This document shows, one piece after another, positions 24,908 to 34,065 of a stretch of DNA of 64,000 nucleotides. A program made the translations under genes and the position numbers. Within the stretch, counting starts at the first letter, position 1. Each line of letters starts with the position of its first letter. The stretch is from JBKBRC01 sp046292345. Lineage in GTDB: Bacteria; Bacteroidota; Rhodothermia; Rhodothermales; Rubricoccaceae. Location of the stretch: the NCBI GenBank assembly GCA_046292345.1, contig JBKBRC010000009.1, positions 14,832 through 78,831 of the forward strand, in the 5' to 3' direction. Below the pieces are notes generated by a model that saw nothing but the letters and a program-made list of their open reading frames with translations, was not told the DNA's origin and searched no databases.

Positions 24908-24976
24908 CGCGCCGAACTGCGCGAGGCCGCCATGCCCGGACGCAACCTCGTGCTCACCTACCAGGTCCTTTTCTGA
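24908..24976 (+). pseudogene. C-terminal fragment of a TonB receptor
   Basis: The last 22 codons and stop (ELREAAMPGRNLVLTYQVLF) match the end of the receptor at 8304-10541, with about nine nucleotide differences in 69, almost all at third codon positions. No barrel sequence precedes it: upstream is the nrdB leader region. It is a remnant of a deleted paralogous receptor whose divergence by synonymous change shows it was once under selection. Confidence 0.75.
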
Positions 24977-24984
24977 CCGACCTA

Positions 24985-25004
24985 TTCTATTAGGTTCTAT
25001 TAGG
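24985..25004 (+). repeat. Perfect 10-bp tandem duplication
   Basis: TTCTATTAGG twice in a row, 24985-24994 and 24995-25004, followed by CTCT, just after the stop of the TonB fragment. Unusually AT-rich for this genome. Confidence 0.85.
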
Positions 25005-25176
25005 CTCTCGGCTGCGCATCGGCGGCCTGAGGCGCATGCACGAGAGGCGTGCGTAGCGCGCGTCATGCCTGTTCGCTCACGATGACAACGCAGCGCGCCT
25101 GGGCGCCCCAAAGCCCGCCCCCGGGCGGATGGAACAGCGTTTGACGCGTGTTCGGCGCCCCCTTCCCTCTGCCACG

Positions 25177-25875
25177 ATGGCCATCACTCCCCACTTTCGT
25201 TTTTTTGCTCTGATTCCGCTCGTCGCGCTCGCCGCGTGCGAGCCGGCCGAGCTTTCCAGCAACGTCAACCAGGACCGCATCTGGGCGCGCTACGAACTGG
25301 TCTACGACGGCCAGAATGACCGCACCGAGCCGCGCGCGTCGTTCCGCTTTGGCAATGGCAGCGGCACGCAGCTCCGCCTCGACGGCGACGCGCGCGTACA
25401 GTTCGAAGGCCGTACGCTCGAGCTCCAGACGCCGCTCAACGTCACGTTCTACAGCGCGAGCCTGAACGGGCGCACGGCGGAGGGCACGTTCCGTTACACC
25501 AACGCCGACGGGCGTGTGTTCGAGAACCGAGTGTCCAACCGCGCGCTTTCGTTGCCCGGTACGCTGCCAGACATCCGCCGCGGCCAGCCTTACACGGTCA
25601 CGTGGCAGGGCGAGCCCGTCGGGCCCAACGAGGAAGTCCGCCTCGTGCTCTACCGTGTCAGCCTCGACAGCCGCCTCGCGTTCGCGAGCGCCACACAGGC
25701 CGGCGCCACGAGCGTCACGATTCCGCCGGCGCAGACGCAGCCGATCCAGCCGGGCGAGATCACGGTCCTCCTGACGCGCTTCACGCGCGGCACGCCCGCG
25801 CAGGCGACGTCAGCCGGCGGCGAGACCGTCGGCGAATACAACGCGCCGCAGCGCCTCGGGCGCGTCGTGGACTGA
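25177..25875 (+). CDS. Lipoprotein of unknown function
   Basis: 232 residues. The ATG at 25177 gives a lipoprotein signal ending LAAC (Cys21); the frame extends to 25129 but that part is not signal-like. The mature protein looks all-beta: short polar/aromatic strands, with a segment PGTLPDIRRGQPYTVTWQG that resembles an immunoglobulin-like linker. No family recognised. It stands alone between a receptor remnant and a converging TonB-dependent barrel gene, and ends in a shared terminator. Confidence 0.65.
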   Translation: MAITPHFRFFALIPLVALAACEPAELSSNVNQDRIWARYELVYDGQNDRTEPRASFRFGNGSGTQLRLDGDARVQFEGRTLELQTPLNVTFYSASLNGRTAEGTFRYTNADGRVFENRVSNRALSLPGTLPDIRRGQPYTVTWQGEPVGPNEEVRLVLYRVSLDSRLAFASATQAGATSVTIPPAQTQPIQPGEITVLLTRFTRGTPAQATSAGGETVGEYNAPQRLGRVVD

Positions 25876-25899
25876 CGCGCCCGCGCGGTGCGCCAAACG

Positions 25900-25942
25900 G
25901 CAGAGGCCCCGGTGCGCGGCAGGCGTGCACCGGGGCCTCTGC
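25900..25942. terminator. Bidirectional terminator
   Basis: A 16-bp perfect inverted repeat (GCAGAGGCCCCGGTGC, 25900-25915, with its complement at 25927-25942) with an 11-base loop lies between the converging genes ending at 25875 (+) and 25959 (-). Confidence 0.8.
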
Positions 25943-25958
25943 GTCTGTCTGGCGACGC

Positions 25959-28826
25959 TCAGAACGGGAAGCCGCCGCCGCCGCGCCCGCCGGTGCTCGG
26001 GCGGACGGTGTAGGTGAGCACGAGCTGCACGTAGCGCTGGAGCGTGTTCGCGAGCGTGCCCTGCACGTAGAGATCCGTAACGGTGCGGTTGTAGTTGGCG
26101 TTCTGGTTGAGGATGTCCGTCACCGCGAGGCGCAGTTCGGCCGGGCGGCCCGGCAGCAGGCGCTGCCCGAGGCTTGCGTTCCAGAGCAGGTAGGGATCGC
26201 GGCCCTCGATGCCGGCGAAGGTCTGGTGGAGCGCGTCAGTGCGGAAGACCGTGCCCCAGGGCAGCTCCACGTTGAGCGCCGCGCGCGAGGTCTGGGTCAG
26301 GAACTGCCGGTCCTGCCCGCCGGGCGCGTTCGAGCGGGCAATCGTGTAGGCCGAGTTGGTGCCGAGCGAGAAGTCCACCTGGGGCGAGATGTTGCTCGTG
26401 AGCGAGAGCCCCGGCCCGAGGAACGTGTTGCGCGTGGCGCGGTCCTCGCCGTTGAGGCGCGAGGGCGTGCGGCTGTGCGAGACGAACGCGGTCGCGTTGA
26501 GGTTGGAGCGCAGCGCGCGCACCGGCATGCCGACGGACGTGAACATCCGCGCGGCGTAGCGCCCGTCGAGGTTTTGCGGCTGCGTGAGGCGGCCCCCCGG
26601 CGCGAGCGTCACGTCGGGCGTGACCTCGGTCGGGGCGGTCACGACGGTCGTCGCGGTGCCGATGGGGTTGAACGAATAGTCGCCGTTGAGGCCTACGATG
26701 AACGTGCGGCCCTGCATGAACTGCGTGTTCAGGAAGCGCACGCCGCCGCTCAGGCGCGTCTCGGGGCTCAGGTCCGGGTTGCCGCGCGAGACCTGGAGCG
26801 CGTTGGCCACGTCCACGGCGCTATCGAGCTGCTCAATCGAAGGCGTGTTGGTGGTCGCGCGGAGGTTGAGGTTGAGGTTGCGCGTCCGGCTCCACTCGTA
26901 GCGCGCCGAGAGGGTCGGGAGGATCGTCAGGAACGAGCGCGCGTCGTCCTGGGCGAACGGGAACGTCTGCGTGCGCGCCTGCCGCGCCAGCTGCGCGTCG
27001 AGCGTGGTGGTGACGGTGAGGCGCTCGCCGCGGAAGCGGTAGCCCGTGCCGGCGCGGTAGGTCGTCAGGCCGGACTGCAGGCGGGCCGAGCGCGTCGAGT
27101 CCGCAACGGGGACGCCCGTGAGCAGGTCGAAGTAGAGCCGCTCGGACTCGGTCTCCTGCGCGCCGAGCGTGGCCGAGAGGAGGGCGGCGTGGCGCTGCCC
27201 GAACGACTGCGAGAGCGTGCCCGTGAGCGTGAAGCCGAGGCCGTTGGAGCCGATGTCGCCCGTCTGATCGATCAGGATGACGCCGGCCGGGCGGAACGTG
27301 TTCGTCTCCGAGGCCAGCGCCTGCTCGCGGTCACGGTCGGTGTAGGTCGTCGAGAGGTTGAACGAGACCGTGCGCCGTGCGGCCGGCCAGCGGTGCCGGA
27401 AGAGCAGCTCGTTGCTGAACGAGACGGCCGTGCTCCGCGCCGTCTCGGCATCGGAGGCCTCGCTGAGCACCCCGCCGTCGTTCTGCGTTACGCCGGTCAC
27501 GGTGCCCGTCGTGCGGCGCATCTGCGTCGTCATGCGCGGGCGGAGCTGCAGGGCCGTCTCCGGGCCGAAGGCGGCGTTGAGGCGCCCCGTGAGGCGGTGG
27601 TTGACAGTCCGGCCCTCGCTCTGCGTGCGCTCGTCGTAGCGCTGGCCGGAGAACTCCTCAGAGACGAACTGCTGGTCGACGATCTGGAGCAGCGTGTTGT
27701 CGGTCTGGTTGCCGAAGTAGCTGCCCGTCACCTCGACACGGCGCGACCAGCGGTCGGAGTAGTTGAGCCCGAGCGCGTGCGTCGTCGCGATGCCGTTCTG
27801 GGGCGCCACGCCGAAGTCCCCGCCGAAGCCCCCGAAGCCGCCGCCGAAGCCGCCGCGCCCGCCGCCGGCCATGCGCAGAAAGCGCGCGGCCATGCCACCG
27901 CCCGCGCCCGAGAGCCCGATCAGGTCCTCGAAGGCGAAGTTCTGCTGCCCGATGTTGTTGGACTGCGCGACCACGTTGAGCCGGCGCTGGCCCTGGAGCA
28001 CGTTCACGTTCAGGCCCGCCTGGTACGTCTCGGCGTTGCCGAAGCCGCCGTAGGCGCGCCCGAAGGCCGTGTTGCGCATGTTGGCGCGCGAGACGAGGTT
28101 GACCGTGCGCACGCGCTCGCCGTCGTCGAAGCCCGAGAAGCGGCTGGCATCGGTGAGGCCCTCGAACGTCTCGACCTGCGAGACGAGCTCGGCCGGCAGG
28201 TTGCGCAGCGACGAGGCCGCGTCGCCGCCGAAGAGGTCGCGCCCGTCGAGCGTGACGCGCTGCACGGCCTGGCCCTGAATCTGGAGCTGCCCGCTCTCGT
28301 CCACGGACGCGCCCGGGATGCGGCGCACGAGGTCCTCGGCCGTGGCGTCGCGGTTGACCTGGAACTGGCGCGCGTCGAAGGCGAGCGTGTCGCCGCGCTG
28401 GTCCGCGATGATGGCGCGGCCCTCGACGCTGACCTGCCCGAGCGAGCGGGCGTCCTCGCGCAGGCGCAGCTCGCCGGCCATGACCGGGCGGCCGTCGTAG
28501 CGGAGCGTCTGGCGCAGCGGCACGTAGCCGACGAACGAGGCCTCGAGGAGGTAGACGCCATGGGCGATGCCGCGCAGCACGAAACGGCCCTGCCCGTCGG
28601 CAGCGACGCCCGTGACGAGGCTGCTGTCGGCCGGGAGGCGGAGCGTGACCGTGGCGCCAGGGAGCGGGGAGCCCCCGTTATCCGCCACCACCGTGCCGAC
28701 GACGGCCGGCATGGCCTGCCCGGCGGGAGGGGCCGCCGGTGCACCCGCCGGTCGCTGCGCAAAAGCGGGCGCGGCGAGCGCGCACGAGAGCATGCACGAA
28801 AGGGCGAGGAGAAGCAACGAGCGCAT
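25959..28826 (-). CDS. TonB-dependent outer-membrane protein (large barrel family)
   Basis: 955 residues. Signal peptide ends AFAQ; then a carboxypeptidase-regulatory-like domain (about 42-120, GVAADGQGRFVLRGIAHGVY), a plug-like domain (GASVDESGQLQIQGQAVQRV, LDGRDLFGGDAASSLRNLP) and a very long barrel that ends GGFPF. It corresponds to the OMP_b-brl_3-type TonB receptors of Bacteroidota. A glycine loop (GGGRGGFGGGFGGFGG) sits near residue 345. No SusD partner is adjacent, so glycan uptake is not indicated; substrate unknown. The ATG at 28826 is chosen because the signal peptide begins there. Confidence 0.82.
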   Translation of the reverse strand: MRSLLLLALSCMLSCALAAPAFAQRPAGAPAAPPAGQAMPAVVGTVVADNGGSPLPGATVTLRLPADSSLVTGVAADGQGRFVLRGIAHGVYLLEASFVGYVPLRQTLRYDGRPVMAGELRLREDARSLGQVSVEGRAIIADQRGDTLAFDARQFQVNRDATAEDLVRRIPGASVDESGQLQIQGQAVQRVTLDGRDLFGGDAASSLRNLPAELVSQVETFEGLTDASRFSGFDDGERVRTVNLVSRANMRNTAFGRAYGGFGNAETYQAGLNVNVLQGQRRLNVVAQSNNIGQQNFAFEDLIGLSGAGGGMAARFLRMAGGGRGGFGGGFGGFGGDFGVAPQNGIATTHALGLNYSDRWSRRVEVTGSYFGNQTDNTLLQIVDQQFVSEEFSGQRYDERTQSEGRTVNHRLTGRLNAAFGPETALQLRPRMTTQMRRTTGTVTGVTQNDGGVLSEASDAETARSTAVSFSNELLFRHRWPAARRTVSFNLSTTYTDRDREQALASETNTFRPAGVILIDQTGDIGSNGLGFTLTGTLSQSFGQRHAALLSATLGAQETESERLYFDLLTGVPVADSTRSARLQSGLTTYRAGTGYRFRGERLTVTTTLDAQLARQARTQTFPFAQDDARSFLTILPTLSARYEWSRTRNLNLNLRATTNTPSIEQLDSAVDVANALQVSRGNPDLSPETRLSGGVRFLNTQFMQGRTFIVGLNGDYSFNPIGTATTVVTAPTEVTPDVTLAPGGRLTQPQNLDGRYAARMFTSVGMPVRALRSNLNATAFVSHSRTPSRLNGEDRATRNTFLGPGLSLTSNISPQVDFSLGTNSAYTIARSNAPGGQDRQFLTQTSRAALNVELPWGTVFRTDALHQTFAGIEGRDPYLLWNASLGQRLLPGRPAELRLAVTDILNQNANYNRTVTDLYVQGTLANTLQRYVQLVLTYTVRPSTGGRGGGGFPF

Positions 28827-29037
28827 CGGAGCGGGCGGATGAAGGGGGCGTAGGCAGCGCAAGAAACAGGCGCGGGCGCGCCGTCCGCCGCGCGGAAGTG
28901 TGCCCGGCCTGTGTCGAATCCGTCGCAACAGGTTTTATATCGTATGAAGCAGCCTCGGCGCCGGGCGTGAGACCTCGGACCCTCCGCCCGCGTACTGCCG
29001 GCCCGCGTACACGGTGCTCCCGGCAAAGGTCCCGCGC

Positions 29038-29754
29038 ATGACCCTGCTTTACGTTTTCCCGCATCCCGACGACGAATCCTTCGGCCCGGCGCCAGCCATT
29101 GCGCGGCAGGCGCGCGAGGGACACGCCGTGCACGTACTCACGCTCACGCGCGGCGGCGCGACCCGCCAGCGCCACCGCCTGCGACTGTCTGTGGAAGCGA
29201 TGGGCGCCGTGCGCGAGCGCGAGATGCGCTGCGTGGCGCGCACGCTCGGGCTGGCCGGGCTCACCGTGCTCGACCTGCCCGACGGGGGCCTGGCCGACCT
29301 CGACCCCCGCCGCGTGGAGCAGCCGGTGCGAGAGGCCCTCGAGCGGCTGTGCCCGGAGGTCCTCGTGACGTATGCCGTCTTCGGCAACTCGGGCCATGCA
29401 GACCATCTCGTCGTGCACGCGGCCGTCAAGCGGGTCTTCTGTGCGCTCCGCGATACCGTGCCGCGCCGCGCACCGCGCCGGCTCGCCCTCTTCGCGCTCG
29501 TGGAGGGCGAGATGGAGGGCGCTGCGGCGCACCTGCGCGGCGTGGACCCGGCGCGCATCGGCGCCCGCGTCGCGTTCTCGGCCGAAGACCGCGCGCGCGC
29601 CGAGGCCGCGCTCGCGTGCTACGAGACCTACGCCGAGGTCGTGCGCAAGCACCGGCCGCTCGAGCAGGTCGCCGCCGGCGTGGCGTTCGAGCTCTTCGGC
29701 GAGCCGGCCCGCGCGACGCCGCTGCGCGCGCTCACCGACGCGCTGCCGGACTGA
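29038..29754 (+). CDS. PIG-L family deacetylase
   Basis: 238 residues. Zinc-dependent LmbE/PIG-L fold: catalytic metal motif PHPDDE at residues 8-13 and the second metal motif SGHADH near 118. These enzymes deacetylate N-acetylglucosaminyl compounds, for example in bacillithiol or mycothiol synthesis; the true substrate cannot be told. ATG at 29038 places the PHPDD motif at the family's usual distance from the N-terminus. Its downstream neighbour is typA, separated by a terminator. Confidence 0.85.
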   Translation: MTLLYVFPHPDDESFGPAPAIARQAREGHAVHVLTLTRGGATRQRHRLRLSVEAMGAVREREMRCVARTLGLAGLTVLDLPDGGLADLDPRRVEQPVREALERLCPEVLVTYAVFGNSGHADHLVVHAAVKRVFCALRDTVPRRAPRRLALFALVEGEMEGAAAHLRGVDPARIGARVAFSAEDRARAEAALACYETYAEVVRKHRPLEQVAAGVAFELFGEPARATPLRALTDALPD

Positions 29755-29844
29755 CGCGTACCCCCGCGCGCCGCGGCGCCCGTTTCCCCGGCTTCTTCGC
29801 CCCGTCCCGGACGCTGGCGTCCTAGCTTGTCCTCCCATCCCTTC

Positions 29845-29874
29845 GGGGCGGCCTGCGCGGGCTGCCCCTTTTTC
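29845..29874 (+). terminator. Intrinsic terminator after the PIG-L gene
   Basis: GGGGCGGCC (29845-) pairs with GGGCTGCCCC through a GC loop and is followed directly by TTTTTC. Confidence 0.7.
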
Positions 29875-29882
29875 ATGCGCCC

Positions 29883-29954
29883 CCGCCGGTCCTGGCCCAT
29901 CCGCCGGTCCTGATCCATCCGCCGGTCCTGATCCATCCGCCGGCCCCGATCCAT
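29883..29954 (+). repeat. Four tandem 18-bp repeats running into the typA start
   Basis: Copies at 29883, 29901, 29919 and 29937 of CCGCCGGTCCTGATCCAT. The last copy ends on the first two bases of the typA ATG (29953), so the whole leader is repeat and contains no Shine-Dalgarno sequence. Confidence 0.95.
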
Positions 29955-31818
29955 GCAGCAAGAGCACCTTCGCAACGTCGCCATCATCGCCCACGTCGAT
30001 CACGGCAAGACGACCCTCGTGGACGCGCTGCTCTGGCAGGCCGGCACCTTCCGCGCCAACCAGGAGGTCGCCGAGCGCGTCATGGACTCGATGGACCTCG
30101 AGCGCGAGAAGGGCATCACGATCATGGCCAAGAACACGGCCGTGCGCTACACCACGCCGGCCGACGGCCCGCTCGGCGGCGCCGAGGTCAAGATCAACAT
30201 CGTCGACACGCCCGGCCACGCCGACTTCGGCGGCGAGGTCGAGCGCACGCTCCGCATGGTCGACGGCGTGCTCCTGCTCGTCGACGCGGCCGAGGGGCCG
30301 CTGCCGCAGACGCGCTTCGTGCTCTCGAAGGCGCTCGCGCTCGGCTTGCCGGCCATCGTCGTCATCAACAAGATCGACCGCTCGGACGCGCGCCCCGAGG
30401 AGGTGCTGAGCGAGGTCTACGACCTGTTCATCGACGTCGGGGCCGACGAGCACCAGATCGAGTTCCCGGTCGTCTACGCCGTCGCCCGCGACGGGCAGTG
30501 CACGACCACGCTCGGCGCCGGCATGACCGACCTCAAGCCCATCTTTGAGGCCATCGTGGCTACGATCCCGCCGCCGGGCGGCGACCGCGGGGCGTCGGTA
30601 CAGGTGCTCGTGACCGACGTCAAGCCGGACCCCTACCTTGGGCCGATTGCCATCGGGCGCGTCGTGCAGGGCCACCTCCGCGAGAAGCAGCGCGTTGTGC
30701 TCTGCCACCGCGACGGCCGCCGTACGAACGCGCAGGTGACGGCGCTCTTCGTCAGCGAGGGCCTCGAGCGCGCGGCCGTGCCCGAGGCCGGTGCCGGCGA
30801 GATTGTCTCCATCGGCGGCGTGGGCGGCATTGGCCTCGGCGAATCCATCGCCGACGCCGAGGACCCGCAGCCGCTCGAGCCGCTGGCCATCGACGAGCCC
30901 ACGCTCTCGATGGAGTTCCGCGTCAACGACAGCCCGTTCGCCGGCCGCGACGGCAAGTACGTCACGAGCCGCAACCTCCGCGACCGGCTCCTGCGCGAGG
31001 GCGAGGCCAACCTGGCACTGCGGATCGAGGAGACGGCCTCGGCCGAGCGGTTCCTCGTCTTCGGCCGCGGCGAGCTGCAGCTGGCCATCCTGATCGAGCA
31101 GATGCGCCGCGAGGGCTACGAATTCGCCGTCGGCATGCCGCAGGTACTCACCAAGGAGATCGACGGGGTGGTGCACGAGCCCTACGAGCGCGCCACGATC
31201 GACGTGCAGGAGCCTTACATGGGGGTGGTGATCGAGAAGCTGGGTACGCGGCGCGGGCAGATGGTCAAGATGCAGAACAACGGCTCCGGGCGCGTGCGCA
31301 TGGAGTTCGAGATCCCCGCGCGCGGGCTGATCGGCTACCGCACCGAGTTCCTGACCGATACCAAGGGTACGGGCATTCTGACGCACCTCTTCGACGGCTA
31401 CCGCCCGTGGGCCGGGGCCATCACGCACCGCGCCTCGGGCGCGCTCGTTGCCGACCGCCCCGGCAAGGCGACCGCCTACGCCATCCTCGGCTTGCAGGAG
31501 CGGGGGCAGCTCTTCGTCGGTCCGGCCGAGGAGGTCTACAGCGGCATGATCGTGGGCGAGAACGCGCGCGACGAGGACCTCGAAGCCAACATCACCAAGG
31601 AGAAAAAGCTGACGAACATGCGCGCTGCGAGCGCGGACTCGTTCGAGAAGCTCGAGCCGCCGCGCCGGCTCTCGCTCGAGGAGGCGATCGAGTTCATCCG
31701 CGAGGACGAGCTGATCGAGGTCACGCCGACGGCCGTGCGTCTGCGCAAGCGCCACCTCGACGCCAACGAGCGCGCGCGCGCGGCGCGCAACCGCAAGGCC
31801 GAGATCAAAGGCGCCTGA
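29953..31818 (+). CDS. typA: Ribosome-associated GTPase TypA/BipA
   Basis: 621 residues, the expected length. Translational GTPase: G1 AHVDHGKTTL near residue 13, switch I with REKGITI, G3 DTPGHADF, G4 NKID, then domain II, EF-G-like domains and the TypA C-terminal domain (NIVDTPGHAD and QNNGSGRVRMEFEIPARGLIG are easily seen). It acts in ribosome assembly and stress adaptation, especially at low temperature. Single-gene transcription unit preceded by an 18-bp tandem repeat in place of a normal ribosome binding site. Confidence 0.95.
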   Translation: MQQEHLRNVAIIAHVDHGKTTLVDALLWQAGTFRANQEVAERVMDSMDLEREKGITIMAKNTAVRYTTPADGPLGGAEVKINIVDTPGHADFGGEVERTLRMVDGVLLLVDAAEGPLPQTRFVLSKALALGLPAIVVINKIDRSDARPEEVLSEVYDLFIDVGADEHQIEFPVVYAVARDGQCTTTLGAGMTDLKPIFEAIVATIPPPGGDRGASVQVLVTDVKPDPYLGPIAIGRVVQGHLREKQRVVLCHRDGRRTNAQVTALFVSEGLERAAVPEAGAGEIVSIGGVGGIGLGESIADAEDPQPLEPLAIDEPTLSMEFRVNDSPFAGRDGKYVTSRNLRDRLLREGEANLALRIEETASAERFLVFGRGELQLAILIEQMRREGYEFAVGMPQVLTKEIDGVVHEPYERATIDVQEPYMGVVIEKLGTRRGQMVKMQNNGSGRVRMEFEIPARGLIGYRTEFLTDTKGTGILTHLFDGYRPWAGAITHRASGALVADRPGKATAYAILGLQERGQLFVGPAEEVYSGMIVGENARDEDLEANITKEKKLTNMRAASADSFEKLEPPRRLSLEEAIEFIREDELIEVTPTAVRLRKRHLDANERARAARNRKAEIKGA

Positions 31819-31846
31819 GCCGCTGTGAGGACCGGAGGATGGTCCC

Positions 31847-33022
31847 GTGCCGCGCAGCACGCCCTCTCGTCCCCCCGAACTGCCCCGTGCAGTGAACCCG
31901 TTCGACCTGCCCGACGCCGACGAACTGCCTCTCTTCCGGGACGACGCGCCGGGGGGGCGGGCGCGCTTTGGCCGGAGAGACGCGGCTCGCCGGGCGTTCG
32001 AGGAGTTCTACGTCTTCGTCGCCGTCGCCGAGCGCGTCGAGGACGTCCGGCCCTCGGATCTGCTACGCATCGGGCGCCGGCATGGCGTGGACCTGGCGGA
32101 GCACTTCCTCGCCGAGCGCGCGGCGCTCTACGAGCGCTACGTCGAGGCGCTGGCCGAGAACGTGTTATCGCCTCCGGCCGAGGCGCGGCTTGCGGAAGAC
32201 CGTGCGCGCTTGCAGGGCTTCGCGGCGGCGCTGCATCTCCCGGCCGAGGAGGTGCACGCGGCGCACGGGCGCGCCTTCGGACGTCTCGCCCTTCGCGCCG
32301 TGGCCGGCCTGCACCTGGACGCTGCTGAGCGCAGCCGTCTCGGCTGGGCCCAGCGCGCACTCGGGCTCGATGCCGGCGTGGCACGAGCGGCTTACGAAGC
32401 GCTCGCGCGCGAGCAGCTCGTGCTGGCCCTCGCACGCCTCCTCGCCGACGGGCGCTTTTCGGCCGCGGACGCGGAGGACCTGGCGCGAGCGCAGGAGGCG
32501 CTCGGGGCAACGCTGCCGGCAGAGCTGCAATCCCTGGCGGCGCAGACCCGGGGGACGGTCTCGCTGCCGCGTTCGTGGGCGCTCGGGTTCCGCCTGGGCT
32601 CTGGCGAGCAACTCTACGCTGTCGTGTTCGGACGCTGGCAGCGGGTCCTCGTGGGTCGGCTCGCCGCGGCGCTCGGGCATGGCGAAGAGCCTCGTCTGGA
32701 GAAGCAACTGGCGCAGCTGAGGCGGACGGCCCGGATGGGGTTCCCGGAAAATGCGCTGCACGGGCCCGTCTCCGTTGGGCGCGTTGCCGTGACGAGCCGC
32801 CGCCTCCTGCTACTACCGCTCGGCGCACGCCGGCGCGTCTGGCCCCTCGCAGAACTGCGCGGGGTTGTGGCGTTCGCCGAGGGGGTGCTGTTTTACCCGG
32901 CCGGCCGCCGGCACGGTGTGTTCGCAGCGCTCGACGAGCAGGATGCCGCCTGCGTCGTGAACGCAGCGCGCACCGCAGCCGCTCGGGGCGAGCACTCGGT
33001 CAGGGTCTCGGGTCCCGAGTGA
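31847..33022 (+). CDS. Unknown protein with a C-terminal PH-like region
   Basis: 391 residues, GTG start at 31847 (a second GTG at 31892 is possible). Not recognised. Residues about 40-240 are strongly alpha-helical and charged (Ala/Glu/Arg/Leu), a coiled-coil or helical-repeat look. Residues about 310-375 (VAVTSRRLLLLPLGARRRVW, LRGVVAFAEGVLFY) have the beta pattern of a bacterial PH-like domain. No signal peptide or membrane segment, so cytosolic. It follows typA by 28 bases and may be cotranscribed; no function can be stated. Confidence 0.65.
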   Translation: MPRSTPSRPPELPRAVNPFDLPDADELPLFRDDAPGGRARFGRRDAARRAFEEFYVFVAVAERVEDVRPSDLLRIGRRHGVDLAEHFLAERAALYERYVEALAENVLSPPAEARLAEDRARLQGFAAALHLPAEEVHAAHGRAFGRLALRAVAGLHLDAAERSRLGWAQRALGLDAGVARAAYEALAREQLVLALARLLADGRFSAADAEDLARAQEALGATLPAELQSLAAQTRGTVSLPRSWALGFRLGSGEQLYAVVFGRWQRVLVGRLAAALGHGEEPRLEKQLAQLRRTARMGFPENALHGPVSVGRVAVTSRRLLLLPLGARRRVWPLAELRGVVAFAEGVLFYPAGRRHGVFAALDEQDAACVVNAARTAAARGEHSVRVSGPE

Positions 33023-33043
33023 GGCGCTCCCGGGCGGAGCGTT

Positions 33044-33071
33044 TCCTGCGAGTCTGCTCCTGCGAGTCTGC
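33044..33071 (+). repeat. Perfect 14-bp tandem duplication after a stop codon
   Basis: TCCTGCGAGTCTGC at 33044-33057 and 33058-33071, 21 bases after the stop of the preceding gene. Confidence 0.9.
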
Positions 33072-33117
33072 ACGCTTCGTCCGCGCGTGCGCCTCGGCCG
33101 CGCCTTACCGAATGCGC

Positions 33118-33975
33118 TTAGAGGACTCCGATGCGCTGCGCGCACGCCTCGAGCTCCTTGCGCTGCGTGGGCGTGAGCGAGCGCGGGATGGTCACCTCGA
33201 TCTCCACGAACAGGTCGCCCGTCCCCTGTCGCGACGCGACGCCCTGACCGCGCAGGCGCAGGCGTTCGCCCGGCTGCGTCCCCGGTGCGATCGGCACCCG
33301 GATCGTCTGGCCGTAGGCATTCGTGATCGAGCGCGTCGTGCCGAAGATGGCTTCGAAGGCCGAAATCGTCTCGACGATATGGAGGTGGTTGCCCTCGCGC
33401 CGGAAGCGCGGGCTCGGCTCGACGCGGAACGTGACGTAGAGGTCGCCGCGGTCTCCGTTGGGGCCGGGCTCGCCGTGTCCGCGCACGCGGATCTTGACGC
33501 CTGAGCGGACTCCCTGGGGGATGGCGAGCCGGACGACCTCGTTGTTGGCGAGCCGTACCTCGGTGTGTCCACCCCGGATGGCCTGGTCGAACGACAGGTT
33601 GACAATCGTCTCGGTATCACGCCCCTGCCCAGCCATGTGGTACGGGGGCGCGAAGAAGGGGTCGAACGGCGGTGGGTCTGGGAAGTCGCCGTTGGTACCG
33701 TCGAGCGGGAAGGGTGGCACGAAGCCATCCATGGGCGAGCGTGGCCCGTAGAACGGGCTGCGACGGGCGCGGTCATAGGCCCGGCGCGACTCCGGGCTGC
33801 CGAGCACGTCGTAGGCCTCCTGGATGGCACGGAAATGCTCGGCCGCGCCTGCGTCGCCGGCGTTGTGGTCCGGATGGTACGCGTGCGCAAGCCGGCGGTA
33901 CGCCTGCTTGATCTCCTCTTCGGAAGCCGTCTCGGCCACGCGAAGTACGCGGTAAAAGTCGGTAGTTTCAGACAT
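33118..33975 (-). CDS. DnaJ-domain co-chaperone, CbpA type
   Basis: 285 residues. J domain at about 5-70 with helix II and the essential HPD (YHPDHNAGDAG), then a Gly/Pro/Phe-rich linker (about 75-130), then the two beta-sandwich substrate-binding domains (VRLAIPQGVRSGVKIRVRGHG; EAIFGTTRSI; LRLRGQGVASRQGTGDLFVEI). The CxxCxGxG zinc domain of true DnaJ is absent, so this is the CbpA class. It stimulates DnaK ATPase. The second sandwich contains the typical PGTQPGERLRLRGQG turn. Confidence 0.9.
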   Translation of the reverse strand: MSETTDFYRVLRVAETASEEEIKQAYRRLAHAYHPDHNAGDAGAAEHFRAIQEAYDVLGSPESRRAYDRARRSPFYGPRSPMDGFVPPFPLDGTNGDFPDPPPFDPFFAPPYHMAGQGRDTETIVNLSFDQAIRGGHTEVRLANNEVVRLAIPQGVRSGVKIRVRGHGEPGPNGDRGDLYVTFRVEPSPRFRREGNHLHIVETISAFEAIFGTTRSITNAYGQTIRVPIAPGTQPGERLRLRGQGVASRQGTGDLFVEIEVTIPRSLTPTQRKELEACAQRIGVL

Positions 33976-34065
33976 GGTCGGACAGAGCCTCCGCCTCGTC
34001 AGGCCGCGTCTGTCAGGGTGGCAGCGCCGCCTTTCACAATCCGCAGGGTTCTAAGATCGTGCCAC

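Noticed and set aside
25602..28853. 1083-residue open frame on the + strand
   Set aside because: It is the antisense shadow of the TonB-dependent barrel gene at 25959-28826; GC-rich codon usage keeps other frames open. No signal peptide or family motif. The same applies to 47693-50569, 60087-62897, 15896-18538 and 845-1870.
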